NCBI GenBank assembly: GCA_029718625.1
Contig: CM056378.1
Location: 64,007,027-64,071,026 of the forward strand
Length of the DNA stretch: 64,000 bases
Direction: 5' to 3'
Source: Synaphobranchus kaupii
Lineage: Eukaryota > Chordata > Actinopteri > Anguilliformes > Synaphobranchidae
Shown here: positions 11,001 to 23,665 of the stretch, piece by piece
Numbering within the stretch: the first letter of the stretch is position 1
Layout: every line of letters starts with the position of its first letter
Made by a program: the position numbers and the translations under genes
The notes under the pieces: generated by a model
The model's database searches: none
Told to the model about the DNA's origin: nothing
What the model saw: only the letters and a program-made list of their open reading frames with translations

Positions 11001-12400
11001 GCTGCTGCATTCCTAGACTAACCCTGCTTAAAACGTTTTTCACGGTTGTTTTTTGCGCTGATATTCTAGCTTGTGTGCTGTTGCAAGCTCTGCAGCGTGA
11101 CTGGCGTCCTATGCTTTCATTAAGCTGTAGGTCTTCTTGGAGTTTAGAAGCAGATTCCTATGTCATGTAAAGCTATGTTGACGCCAAATTCAGTATGACC
11201 ATTTAAGACGTGCGGACCATGCGTGTAACCCGGACTTCATTATCCTCTTAGCTCGGTTGCTTCAATGTGTTTTATTCAAAATTTTCCAACCGGTTGTGGC
11301 TATAATTTTGTTAGCCACTAAATATACCTGTCAGCATGGTAACATTTTACATGAACCCTCTGGAGATACACCATCTGCTTTAAAACATTAATTGGATGTG
11401 TTCAAATGGGCTACTGTGCTTTGCTGACACCCTCCAGTAAAATGGGGCTTTGGTAAAGTTACCCATTGTGGATGTTGGTCGATTAGCTAGGCTAACGTTG
11501 CTCATTAGCTGATTTACTGTCAGGAGGTTCGTGAAAGCTAATAGGCTACATAATTGTGACTAATTCAGGACATTTCACGTTATGTTGCACATTATTACCG
11601 AGAGATACTATTATTGTTGTAGCCTAGCTACTGCAAAATGGAACCCGGAAGCTAAACTGGAATCCTTAAGTTGGTCTATTTATTGCTCATGGTAGCTAGC
11701 TCAAATGCTTATGTAATGCTATGCATTCTCTGGCAGCCTACCTTTCACACAAATACGTGTCACCTTTTCCCGTCTAACCTCCGAACCGTAGTTGGAGACA
11801 CGGGGGAACCGAAGTACTGTTTTCCGGTTTCTGGACCGAACTGCTAGCTCACAGCTTGGGGGTAATGCCCAACTTATCAACGTTACGGTCCCATGCAAAT
11901 GGCGAGGACGCAGGTTTCGTTCATGTGGCTCTTTATTTACACCAATGAACAGCATACAGTTGAGGGAGAGACCTTAAAACCAGCCGCAAAGCGCACTCAC
12001 CTAACGTTAACTAACTTCGTTCTTGACTGTTCGTTTTCCTTCCATCATGTCCATGGCTGTGCTCCATTATGCATACTTGCACTCTTGTCAGTGCGCAGAG
12101 CACCATTTTGTTTGTCATTAGTGTGTTCCGAACCGCAAGTATGCAAAAATCAAGTATATTCTAAAATCCCCGGATGTGGACTTCCGTACTTGACAAGACC
12201 CAGAATTTCAAGTGTGCATCGATGCACACTTGTACGGGTTTTTCGTCCCCAGAGATCATTGCACTAACTATAGACTGTAGAAATATAGCGTAACACGGCA
12301 TGTAACCAAAACTGAGAGAGAGCTTAGCTCAGTTAAAATGTAAAACACCACGACCAAAATTGCTGTATATGCTACAGGTGTGCCGTTTTTTGACTCCACT
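11001..12400. other. no gene seen; one dispersed repeat
   Basis: About 12060-12250 carries a GCATACTTGC...GTGTGTTCC repeat that recurs near 25200-25330. The overlapping short frames at 11719-11977 on both strands have no recognisable domain and are most likely chance. Confidence 0.4.
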
Positions 12401-12805
12401 GCAGATGAACGCCCTGCACCTTTCTTTTGCTTAATTTCTCCAGTTAAAATGGAAATGATAATACTGTGGATTGTGGTACGAGTTATGAACCATGAATTAT
12501 AGATAGTTCTATTGATTGTGGTCGACCATAATATAAAGAGTAACGATGTTGAACACGTCTTTTTCACTGGAAAGCAGAGGGTGGGATATTTTTCAAGTGT
12601 CACAAAGCGAAGTGCAAGGTCTGACACTCAACAAAATTAGCCTACAGTAGCCTACGGTATCTTAATCAGGTCTGTTAATAATATGCTATAATTTAATATC
12701 ATACTATGCTGTCGCTTCGAATCGTGACACTTGAATATCCTACCCTGTACCTGCTTGTTACATCTTTATTTTATGGTCCACCTCAATCAATAAGAACAAT
12801 TTGTG
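12400..12805. repeat. foldback repeat M, copy 1
   Basis: The left part (GCTTAATTTCTCCAGTT, then GAACCATGAAT, then AGAGGGTGGGATAT) recurs inverted in the right part (GACACTTGAATATCCTACCC, then ATGGTCCACCTCAATCAAT). The same arms recur at about 25890-26345 and, on the other strand, 28490-28740, with a fragment near 22430-22700. It is a multi-copy non-coding foldback element. Confidence 0.6.
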
Positions 12806-13089
12806 ACAGTTGTCTTTGTGACAGTTCTCTGTAAAAAGCACTATATAGTGTTGTAGTCAAGACCACCGAAAGACAGAGTCAAGACCAAGACCAGAGTGTA
12901 TCAAGTCCGAATCAAGACCAAGACTTTGAGGTGGCGAGACCAAGACCGAGATCAGACCAAATGTAATTTCTTTCCAATACTGTCAAATGTTCATTTTGTT
13001 AAATTATCTTATAACAATCTCTTGACAATTACATTGCAGACTACTAATAAAACCAATTACAATAATGAATATCACACACTGATTGATGG

Positions 13090-13392
13090 ATAGAGGATAG
13101 AGAGACACTACATACAGAGTGATAGGTGACATATAGAGAGTATATAGAGGACAGAGGTTTGAGAGAGGATAGAGGTCAGGATAAACAGAAGTTAGACAGG
13201 GTAAATATGCTAGAGGGGATTGATAGAGGAAATACAGGAGAGAAAGAATATAGGATTCAGAGGGAAAAGGAAGCAGAGATACAGAGGGAGAGGAAGGGAT
13301 AAATACAGGGAGAGGGAGGGAGAAAGAGATAGGGGAGATGGAGGGAGAAATAGAGGGAGGAGGGAGATAGAGGGAGGGAAAAATATAGACAC
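13090..13392. repeat. polypurine (GA-rich) tract
   Basis: About 300 bp that is almost entirely purine on the + strand, with degenerate GAGAGA / GGGAGAGG units. The open frames on both strands are low-complexity artefacts. Confidence 0.85.
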
Positions 13393-13942
13393 AGACAGAT
13401 TGATCATATTGCAATCACACTAAATAAAATATGTATATTGCAGGACCCCCTCCACAATCTCCCTACGGCTCTCAAATAATTGTCAAACTTCAGCTGCAGT
13501 CATTTAGCAGGTGCACTAAACCTGTATGTAGTGTCATTTAGCAGGTGCAGTCAATGCAGTCTAGTTACAGGAGGTGGGTTTCTTTGCTAGTAGGCATTGC
13601 ACTGCTACAAAGGATCAATAATTTGTGTTGGTTTTGCTATATGCAAATGCAGGTTGGCATCCTTAAAGTGCCTGCTTGTTTACCATTTCAATTACAGAGC
13701 TATACTTGTACAGATATGACTGTGGCAGTCCCTATGTTGGTTAACTAACCTTTTGAAACAATAAGAGAAAATACCATATAGCTCATTCAAGTATGACAAA
13801 ATAGTCTTTATGGATTGTGTAAAACTAAGAATTTCACCCATTTTCAGATGGTGGTAGCCTACACTTCCTGTTTAAAAACATTTCTTCACAAAGCAGCGAA
13901 GTTGAAGTCAGATTTTACAGATTATAACATTGAGGCTATGAG
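13393..13942. other. no feature seen
   Basis: Includes a short local duplication of CATTTAGCAGGTGCA (about 13500-13550). No exon or RNA gene recognised. Confidence 0.4.
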
Positions 13943-13944
13943 TA

Positions 13945-15274
13945 GGGGAGACTGGGGACAGTTGCAACAAGGGACAGTTGCAACAGTATCTTATTCCTCC
14001 AATCAGAAACATGCTAGAATGATGACACTCCATACTACACATGCTCAATTAGACCCTCTCTCCATCAGGAAGAAAGGAGCCACATTCAACCTTTGCTTTA
14101 TTGACAAAGGCTTGTTTTGGAGGTATGAAAGTAATTTTGTTCACAAGCTATATTTTTGTCATACTGTCCTGACCTTTTGTATGAATTAATCCAAACTTAC
14201 TTAGTTTGAATCATTGTTTTGTTGATTTCTATGTGACAATGTCATTGTGTCTAGCTAGCATATGAGGTTCTCTCATGTTGCAACTATGAGGGACAGTTGC
14301 AACATGTTGTTGCAACTGTCCCCAAGCTAAGCAGCTATATCAGGTCCCGCTTTTTCTAATGGAGAAAGCAATATCAAATGTGTCTTAATATAGTTATTTT
14401 AAAAGGATAGTTGACCCAAATATGCCAACTGTTGTCTTCCCATGTATGCCTCATTACAGTTCCCTCTGCTTATGTCTCAAGGACCCATAAATTCTGCCAT
14501 ATTGGATTTTCCGCTAATTAGCATTTTTGTAAAACACTTAAAATGCTACTCCTCCTACAAAATTTGACCTATTTGCACGGAACTTGGTATGTGGATTCAT
14601 CTAACGTACCTTTTCTAAGGCCTCAGTCAAAAAATGGCCAAATGACAAGCCAATGAATTTTCAAAAATGCTAATAATTCCAAAACTGCTTGATAGAAAGT
14701 TATCTTTTAAAATATCAAAATTCTGTATACAACTTTTATGAAGCATGGTCTAAGGAGGGTATATACCAGTTTTCGTGCAAATCCGTCAAATTCTCTAGGA
14801 GGAGTAGCATTTTAAGTGTTTTACAAAAAATGCTAATTAGCAGAAAATCCAATATGGTGGACTTTATGGGTCCTTGAGGAAAATATAGATATGAACTGCA
14901 GTACATGGGTTAGCGCCCTTGATCTGGTGTTCTCATGTAGACATTTTTGAAACAGCATTGTAGTGTGTTACCTGACAGTGACATTGAGACAGAAGGCAAA
15001 AGTTAATTAGTAGGTTACAGTTTAATGCATTTTTTTACAAGTTGCAACTGTCCCTAGGCTTGGGGACAGTTGCAACATCTGACGACTTCCATTAAAATAA
15101 ATTTTGATGAACTACATGTCAAATGTGATCATCTTTAAACGTATAGGTATAGGTTTGGGTAATTAGTAGACATATGTAAATTTAATATATTAAACTTTGG
15201 TTGGTCTAGTCTAAATAATCTCTGAGTAATTGAGAGTAATGCAAAAAATTGTTGCAACTGTCCCCAGTCTCCCC
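13945..15274. mobile_element. 1.3-kb MITE-like element with GGGGACAGTTGCAAC ends
   Basis: Inverted ends GGGGAGACTGGGGACAGTTG (from 13945) and its complement (to 15274) lie between TA dinucleotides (13943-13944, 15275-15276), as in Tc1/mariner-type insertion, though the TA could be part of the ends. The same core recurs inside as back-to-back palindromes at about 14290-14325 and 15042-15078. A separate perfect-looking inverted pair lies in the middle (14476-14560 and 14795-14879). No transposase frame is present. Confidence 0.75.
14476..14879. repeat. inner palindrome
   Basis: CAAGGACCCATAAATTC...GCTAATTAGCATTTTTGTAA...GCTACTCCTCCTA is repeated inverted at 14795-14879, with about 230 bp between arms. 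It may be an independent foldback element nested in the larger one. Confidence 0.7.
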
Positions 15275-15276
15275 TA

Positions 15277-16586
15277 CTGATTACATTTTAAAAGAGACAC
15301 CCAAAATCAAACACAATGGATTACCTACAAAAAGTCAACATCAATAATCACCAGTGACGAGAATGAAAAATGAATTACTCTCAATTTAATGAAACTTCAG
15401 CCTATGCTGCATTTCGAAGCAATTTGAATCTGTAACATTCAGACTTAACGTTAAATTTAACGTTTAAATTTTAAAAAATGCGGCCAGATTAAACGTTGTC
15501 TTTGGATATCGATTAGGTTAATTGTATAGTCATAATATAGTAATACAACGATTAGGTTCATGTAAAATTTACTTACATTTGATATGATAAATGGTAAACC
15601 GTGGGTAAAGTAACGTTTGCTTAGCTAGTTACCTTTTACCTCAGGATCAGGTAACCTAACCTAACGCATTAAGAGAAATAATCTCAGAGCTTCTTTAAAC
15701 AGGAGAACTGTCTCTACAGAGGAAAATAAAGAAAACCTTTCTTTGAGAAAATGTAGAGGCAGCAAAACAAAACCCTGTGTTTGTGTAACACGAAGAAATA
15801 GTGAAGCACCCGGAAGAGGAATTCCGGGGCTTAAATACCTGATGACAGGTAAAACAGGTGAAAGCACTAATCGCTGGGACAAAGCAAAACCCTGCGGTGG
15901 AGTGCAGAAAAAATCCGATAGTAGGGAGGTCGAACGTTCTGCCTGCAATGTAATCACAATGGGCATTCCACACGCAAACAAAAAACAAAATTGATGTCTG
16001 GGCTCATTTCAACATGTAATTTAACAAGGAAATCTACTAAACGAGAGTAATTGAAGCTATTCATTTGTTTCAGAAGTGTACTTAAACTTCAATAATGTTA
16101 TTCTTTTACTTTAGAAGCCAGAAATTATTATGCTAATTTGACTCTGTTTACGAGCATTTGTGCCTATACTTAACGCTGTACCGAAATCAATGGGGTCATT
16201 ATAAAACATCCAACCACATTGAAGTCGTTAATACACATTTTATTACAAGACAAACTCACTGTGAAATGTTTTAGGTGTTAATCGATCGGTATGTATCGAT
16301 ACTTTCGTCTATTTAGGTGTCCTGAAAGCGTTACATGTGCTGCGCGTCCTGCGGGAATTCTTCAGCCACTTCAGAAGCAAAATGGCACCAAAAAAATAAG
16401 GCGCTCGCCACCTTATTCGAAATAACCCCAGAAGGGATTTTGTAATAGTCAAATGAAATGTATCAAAAATTAAATCAAATTGTGGCCAACCCCTGTCTTG
16501 ACATCATGCCGATTGTTCAAATCCGATTGGTCCAAGATATGCTGGCAAAGAGGCGCTCTGAAATGTTTTCTGAAGTGGCTAGGTCA
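15277..16586. other. no gene seen
   Basis: Frames at 15661-15994 on both strands have no recognisable domain and no splice support; I treat them as chance. Confidence 0.4.
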
Positions 16587-16890
16587 GTAAACTCCAGATG
16601 AACAACGATATTTTTACATGTAGATCTTCATCAAAATCTTGTCTACAGTATGGTATAAAGCATTTTAATATTGCGAATGGGTGTTTTTTTAAATGAACGT
16701 GAAAAAAGTCCAAAAACTGAGAATTCTGATAACCAGTGCCAGCTAAAGTTGCTGGCTGCCATGTTTTCCTCTGGGCGATATCACCGGTAAACTCCAGATG
16801 AACAACGAGATTTTTACATGTAGATCTTCATCAAAATCTCGTCTACAACCTGGTATACAGCTTTTTAGTTTTTTTAATTAACGTGAAAAG
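16587..16890. repeat. 200-bp-spaced direct repeat
   Basis: GTAAACTCCAGATGAACAAC starts at 16587 and again at exactly 16787. About 80 bases are nearly the same, followed by weaker similarity up to AACGTGAAAA. Two copies only. Confidence 0.7.
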
Positions 16891-16968
16891 GGAACATGCA
16901 TCTTACTGATTCCGAGTCAAACGACTGCTAGAATGGCAGGTGGCATTGCTTGCGTTTGTGCTTTAAAC

Positions 16969-19455
16969 TATGGAGGATTATTCAACCCAAAATGAAAACG
17001 AAAATGAAAACGAAAATGAAAATGAAAATGGAAAATGAAAATGGAGGATTATTCAGCCCAAAATTAAAATGAAAATGAAAATCTTTTCATTTTCGTTATC
17101 ATTTTCATTATCGTTTTCATTTTCATTTTCATTTTCATTATCGTTTTCATTTTCATTTTCGAACTGTACTATCTATGTAAATGAGGGGGTATGGTCAAGC
17201 AAGCAGGGTGGGCCTCATACAGGTTTAGTGCAGTAGCACTTAATGAACACTAGGGGGAGCACAGGGATGGGTAACAGTCTATGCTTGATACTATGCTCTC
17301 AGGGCACTCATACGTTTTAATGTATGAAATGATGAAGAATCTGAGCAGTGTTATAAAGTATTCTTGTTTTATGAAAGAAACGGAGCTAGCTAGCCAGCGC
17401 TACGCTGTGTAGGCTATAGGTCAAACCTGCGAGGTGGAAAATCCAGGTTCAGAAAGTGAAAGTCCTCCCCAATCATTTGTTGCAATCACCTGGATTTGCT
17501 AATTATCACAATTCTTCAGCCAAGAGGTAGGAGCTAACTAGGCTAATTAGTGAAATTGTGAGTTCATGGGTGGAAGAAACACGGCAGGACTTTTACTTTC
17601 TGACCCCTGGAATTTCCACCTCTGCAAACCTGGTAGTAGCCTACGATAGGCTACATTGTGGCAGGTTAAACGTTGGATTGGATGGTTGTGTTGTGAAATC
17701 CTTTCTTAAAATAAATGAAAAGACCGCAAATGAGTCACTGGATCGTTTAAACTTTTAACCTGGCTCCGGTACTTTAAGCGAACATTAAGGCATTGCTTCA
17801 AAAAGTCTATCGACAGCCAGATTCTATTCTATATGTTATGCAAAATGAGAAATGTTAGTTTTCCATAACATTTAGAATTGCCCCGTTGACTTCTATTGTA
17901 GCCCAGTGAGAGCCTACAGGAAATCTGTAGCGAGCTCAATACTGGACCGATCAGCGAAAATATGGTCTCAATGTGTCAGGTTCATGGAAGACAGACCGCA
18001 AATAGGGTCCAAGGTCCAAAATAGCGAACTTATCCTTTAATGTATTTGAAAGTGAGTCGGCTTTGTGATATACAGAAAATCCAGGGTGGAAATTTAAATT
18101 AGCTGTCTAACCCCTTAATCTCGTTTAGTAGCTAGGCTACACCTCTGCTACGTGAAATTCCCTCAGGGAAAAAACAACGACACACTTTAGACATTCAAGT
18201 TTAGACATTCTTGTTTATTTTTCAGGATTCTAGCTCCGATGTGTATTAAAACAACCGGATAGAATAAAACGTCATAGCAACGTCATTTTGTGCGTTCCAT
18301 TTTCAGCTGTCTTCAGCAATATTTTTTCTTTCACAACGCAAAAACGCACCTTTCATTCCCTAGCCTATTCATATTTGCGACCATATTTTTTGACGACCGT
18401 CATGAATCTAGCTAGCTTTTAGAAGCTATGCTTTTATGTTCGTTTGAAGTAGGCTAGCTAGATCTATCGGAGCCAGGTTAAAATAAACGGTCCAGTGACT
18501 CATGGCACACACATGAAGTGTGTAATACAGTAAACACAATTAACGATAGATGTATGACGAAGCCGACTCACTTTCAAATAGCCTACATTAACATTTCTCA
18601 TTTTGCATAACATATAGAATAGAAGCTGGCTGTCGATAGACTTTTTGAAGCAATGCCTCAATGTTCGCTTAAAGTACCGGAGCCAGGTTAAAAGTTTAAA
18701 CGATCCAGTGACTCATTTGCGGTCTTTTCATTTATTTTAAGAGAGGATTTCACAACACAACCATCCAATCCAACGTTTAACCTGCCACAATATAGCCTAT
18801 CGTAGGCTACTACCAGGTTTGCAGAGGTGGAAATTCCAGGGGTCAGGAAGTAAAAGTCCTGCCGTGTTTCTTCCACCCATGAACTCACGATTTCACTAAT
18901 TAGCCTAGTTAGCTCCTACCTCTTGGCTGAAGAATTGTGATAATTAGCAAATCCAGGTGATTGGAACAAATGATTGGGGAGGACTTTTACTTTCTGAACC
19001 TGGATTTTCCACCTCGCAGGTTTGACCTATAGCCTACACAGCGTAGCGCTGGCTAGCTAGCTCCGTTTCTTTCATAAAACAAGAATACTTTATAACACTG
19101 CTCAGATTCTTCATCATTTCATACATTAAAACGTATGAGTGTCCTGAGAGCATAGTATCAAGCATAGACTGTTACCCATCCCTATGCTATGCTCCCCCCA
19201 GTGTTCATTAAGTGCTACTGCACTAAACCTGTATGAGGCCCACCCTGCTTGCTTGACCATAACCCCTCATTTACATGTAGTACAGCTCGAAAATGAAAAC
19301 GATAATGAAAATGAAAATGAAAAACGAAAATGATTATGTAAATGAAAACGAAAATGAAAAGTTTTAATTATCATTTTAATTTTGGGCTGAATAATCCTCC
19401 ATTTTCATTTTCGTTTTCATTTTCATTTTCATTTTGGGTTGAATAATCCTCCATA
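16969..19455. mobile_element. element B: long-TIR DNA transposon, TATGG ends, nearly identical arms
   Basis: TATGGAGGATTATTCAACCC (16969-16988) is repeated inverted at 19436-19455. The arms (16969 to about 17852, and about 18588 to 19455) are nearly the same over roughly 0.87 kb. The flanking hexamer TTAAAC is perfect on both sides (16963-16968, 19456-19461). Subterminal GAAAATGAAAACG runs fill the first 200 bp of each arm. The loop (about 17853-18587) is non-coding. A 66-codon open frame at 17558 reappears as a mirror image at 18688-18888 only because it lies in the arms. No transposase is present. Confidence 0.85.
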
Positions 19456-20596
19456 TTAAACACTGGTGTAACTTTAATCTGCAAAATGGCATAATTTTTC
19501 ATGTTAGATGACTACCTAGCTAACATTTAGAATATTAAGTTTGAATCTTAACTTTATTTATTTATTTTTACCTTTTCACCATAGTTAGGTGCAAGCTTAA
19601 GCTTGCTAAGCTGGTCTTTGTGTCATGAGGGGCCAAAACAAGGGATTTTGGGTCACTACAGTAACATATAATAATAATGCTTGACATTTATATAGTGCCT
19701 TTCTCACACTCAAAGCACTTTACAATGATGAGGAGGAACCTCGCCTCAACCACCACCAATATAGGCTAGCGGCTACAGCCATGGAAAAAATTGAGACCAC
19801 CCAACATTTTTGAAGAAATATCGGGGTTACTCGCACAATATTTATCGCTGAACCCTTCCTGAGCAAAGAATTCTCATTATTCATGTATGAGTATAAACTT
19901 GTTTAGTTTGCATTATTCAGTGTGTAGCAACACTGTGTATTGTGCTTTGACCAGTTGTCATTGTCTGCAAAGATGTTCAGAATTAACTAATTGTTTGGAA
20001 TTAAAAACAAATGTGGTCACTAGTTTATGAAAGAATATCAAAGGTTAGATTTTATATAAAGACACATACCCATGAACTGTTAAACTGAAAAATGTATGTG
20101 GTGTCTTCATTTTTGCCATGCTGTATATGTTCTCACACTCAATAGCCTGTTGAATGTGGCTTTTCTGTAAATAATTTTATGTGCAGGTGGCATTGATGTG
20201 TGCTTGGCATTTGCCTGTGACTAATAAGTTGTATAGGACACAGGAATATTTTCCCATGGTTGGCCAAACTGTACAAATCAAAGGCACCAGCCATATTAGC
20301 TGCTGTATAATTGGTGCTATAAAATATACAACAGCTTCCAATCAAAATAACAGATAAAACCAGGCTAAAGAGGTTATGCTTTTGTGCAGAGAGGGATAGG
20401 TTAGATAAAGAAAATAAAGTTATGAATAGAAAACTATTAAGCTTAGGTTAAGTTTACGGGCCTACAGTATAAGTTAGCTAAGTGTACTGATAGGCCCTAT
20501 CAGCATCACCACAAGAATTTACAAAAAAAGCTGAAGTGTAGGGGGGATAAGTTAGATAAAGTACAAGCGACTGAGGAGCTTAGACTTAGGAACAGG
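19456..20596. other. no gene seen; one dispersed fish repeat
   Basis: About 19670-19760 contains TTTATATAGTGCCTTTCTCA and CAAAGCACTTTACAATGATG, a sequence scattered through many teleost genomes. Nothing else recognised. Confidence 0.5.
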
Positions 20597-21150
20597 AGTC
20601 TATATCAGGCAATAGTGCAGGCAGGGTCAGGACCTCTGAGAATTTAGAAAAGATAAACTTAGAGAAGGAAGGCACCAAAGTAAGGCAGGCCAGGTTTTAA
20701 ACCAGCAAGTTGAATTGTGGAGTGGGGAACATTTGGCAGTGAAGGAGGAATTGGATAGGCTTGTACAGGGGCATGCTGGAATATCTACATTTGAACACGG
20801 CAAATATTCTGATGATGTTAGGAAGGTGTACATGGATTTGGTGACAACTAGGGGGGTAAGTGCAAATAAAGCCACAGAGGTGGCCAGAGTCATTTTAGAG
20901 AAGCTTTCTGGCACACAGCTAGAGAGGTTGCCAAATGCCACTTTTAGTAATTGCATTGTGTCTTGGAGGCACAACAGGTGGCACTGCAGCATGTGCATGA
21001 TGCTTTTCTGACAGAAAACGACATCACCCTCTATACTGATGCTACTTGTAAGTATAGATAGATACGGCACTACATGTGTATATTTAAAAGATGGCACTAG
21101 GCTTAGGTTTGAGAGGGCAGCCATCCAGCTCAGCCCTTCTAACACATACA
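20597..21150 (+). pseudogene. degenerate TE-derived reading frame
   Basis: The clearest part (20715-21011) reads 98 residues, including FEHGKYSDDVRKVYMDLVTT, ANKATEVARVILEKLSG and LERLPNATFSNCIV. After a stop, the next in-register-looking words are TENDITLYTDATCKY. The order (a helical 'S-x-D-V-R' region, 'LP..T' motif, then a strand ending in a Thr-Asp-Ala/Gly-Thr) resembles fish transposon-derived proteins I have seen but cannot name. There are several stops and frame changes, so it is dead. The LYTDAT strand could be the first acidic residue of an RNase-H-fold catalytic core, which is inference. Confidence 0.4.
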
Positions 21151-23436
21151 AATGATTCAGGATATAGTTAGCAGCGGTAGCGGAGGGTTGAATGCCGAGT
21201 TCTGTGAGAAAAACATTCTAGTTTCAGCTAGTGCAGAAAAGTTTAATGAAATACAGAATGCAGAGCCAACCTTTTGCCAGATATAGTAGAGGGGTTTACT
21301 GAGTGTAGTGATATAGGATGCAAGCTTTCATGTCGTAAATTAGTTATTTTGTGACTTTCATCTTAGTCTGTTACACCAAGCCAATAACAGTAGGTAAATG
21401 GGAACATTAGGTGTTTGGCATTGACAGGTAGCACGCGTGGTACCCAGACAATAGTGAGGGTGGAGATAGTGTATTTTAATGAGTAAACGTCAGCAAGGAT
21501 AAGGAAATAACGTAACGTTATTTTCCTACCTAGTACAATGCTTAATAAAAGACATGAACAGTTAGATGGAGAATATAGGCCAGAATAACTACCATATTCT
21601 AACTGAAATACACAATTAGCTAAAACTATTACTTTGGTAAAAAATTCATTAAATTCACGGACATTTTACATGTTAACATTATGTTGGCTCCACAACTAAT
21701 TGGTTAACAATCTACATAAGTACCATCACTAAATGGGAGCTAGCAACACATCTCAACATCACAAGCAAACGTCAAAATAGATGAGCAATTAGCTACAAGG
21801 AATTATGAAGCCGCCGGACCCGCTAAGTTTGAAATTGAGATGTTTGGCACGTATGGCGTTTTGGGAGTACATATTTAATTAAATGTTGCATCCCATGACA
21901 ATATATACGAGTAAATGTGTAGAGTATATTCGTTTTCCTGTAGCAATACCACAAAATATCGGTTCTTCTTGTTGACAAAATAAGGATAACCGTGTCCTAA
22001 AAGCAGCACAGATGATGATGTGTTTCCGTCCAACGAGAGTGATTACAAGGAAGTGCATGGGCTAATTTTAAAAATCATTTTAAAGCGAACAAACGTCCTT
22101 TTTCTGGCAAGCTAGCGGTTTGTATATTGTTATTTGATCATATTGTAGCATTTAGGACAATATACATGAAAAATAAGCTGGCTAAATATGTTTTCTGAAA
22201 AATCCCGAAAACGGGTTTGACCTCCCTACCGATAGATCAGAAAACAACGTGGAAAGTGAGGAAAACGGCAGGTGCCCATGACAGAAAAGGCCTCCAAGAC
22301 GCGTTTCCTTTGAGGTAAATTAATCTAGCAAAATTTCCGTCCACTAAACCTATAAATCAATGATATCAAATAGTAGCATATTTTGTCATCTGTAACTAGT
22401 TTTCCGTGGTGGCCAATAAAATTTCTGTGGGGGCGGGTGCAATAACCAAGACCAGTCTCGAGTACTACAACTCTAGCACTACAAATAAAATTTAATTCAT
22501 ATTTCATAGCTATGCTGAGTATGCTCGTACCACAAGCCACAGTATTAGCCTATCGTTTTAGATTTAATTGGAGAAATTAAGCAAAAGAGAAGCGCATGCC
22601 GTTCATAGCATATCGCATAGCTTCACGAGTGCGTTTATGTGAAGGGGGTTCTGCAGGGGAGTCGAAAAACGGCGCAAAATAACACCAGCTCCATAGTTAA
22701 CCCCTTTGTGCAGATGTCAATTCTCACCTATTTAGGGGGTGCTCTGTTTAAGGCTTTATAACTCCAGGTGTGAGCATCACATAAACTTGGTAAATGGTTT
22801 AAATGAAACAAGACAAGTGTACCATTTCCAATAGATTTGTTTATTTTCATAATTTAAGTCAAAATAAAGTGCCACAAATGCAAAGAAACTTTGGAAAAAA
22901 AAAAAAAAATAGGTTTTTCTTTAGTTTGCAACAAAATACTGAGAGCTACATAAGTGAAATCAGTAATATATACATTTCCTGGATCATAAATATGAGTGTA
23001 CATATATATATATATATATATATGATATATTTAACTACAAATCAACAGTTTTGGCTCATTAAACTCACTTTTACACCATTTTCAAGTGGGAATTACTATA
23101 TTTTCATCAGTATAGGGGGGTAGATATCTATGGGTCCAAAACCCCTATGCAAAACATGTCATAAAATTAATAAAATTGGTTTTATAAAGCATATACATTT
23201 GCTCCTTCTGATGGCTTAAGATAAAAACGTTGATATCACAGTGTTACATACACCTAAATATGTTGTCTAATCATTCACTCTTGTACTTCAATAAAACATC
23301 ACTTGTCCCTGTACTCCTGGGATTGCATTTTTCTGTATTTTTAAATTTTTTAACATTTTCCTATTAATGACTCCAAGGAAAGTTTTACCTTAATCTACGA
23401 CATATCAGCGCACATTAAATTTCAATGAGCATTTGT
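21151..23436. other. no gene seen; simple repeats
   Basis: Contains an A run (about 22895-22909), an (AT) microsatellite (about 22999-23024) and a fragment of repeat M (about 22430-22700). No exon recognised. Confidence 0.45.
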
Positions 23437-23665
23437 CATTACATTACATTACATTACATTACAGGCATTTAGCAGATGCTCTTATCCAGAGCGACTTACA
23501 CAACTTCTTATTACATTTATCCATTTATACAGCTGGATATATACTGAAGCAATTCAGGTTAAGTACCTTGCTCAAGGGTACAACGGCAGTGTCCTACCTG
23601 TGAATCAAACCTGCAACCTTTCGGTTACAAGTCCAGTTCCTTAACCATTATACTATACTGCCGCC
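23437..23665 (-). mobile_element. tRNA-derived SINE
   Basis: On the minus strand it starts GGCGGCAGTATAGTATAATG, with a tRNA-like A box (TATAATGGTTAAGGA) and B box (GGTTGCAGGTTTGATTC, 23602-23618). The body ends in GTCGCTCTGGATAAGAGCAT, then CTGCTAAATG, and the tail is a run of TGTAA repeats (23437-23463). This head-body-tail order is typical of tRNA-derived teleost SINEs of the V-SINE type. I could not define a target duplication. Confidence 0.8.

Noticed and set aside
11719..12267. Frames on both strands with good length
   Set aside because: No domain, and part of the interval is a dispersed repeat also found near 25200.
13004..13423. Frames in the purine tract
   Set aside because: Low-complexity Arg/Glu/Gly or Leu/Pro/Ser translations of GA repeats.
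15661..15994. Overlapping frames on both strands
   Set aside because: No recognisable motif, no splice signals in a consistent frame, typical chance length.
17558..18888. Two copies of a 66-codon gene in opposite directions
   Set aside because: They are mirror images because they lie in the inverted arms of element B; no domain and no splice support.
23602..23665. A tRNA gene
   Set aside because: A and B boxes are present but the sequence does not form a full acceptor stem and continues into a SINE body and tail.
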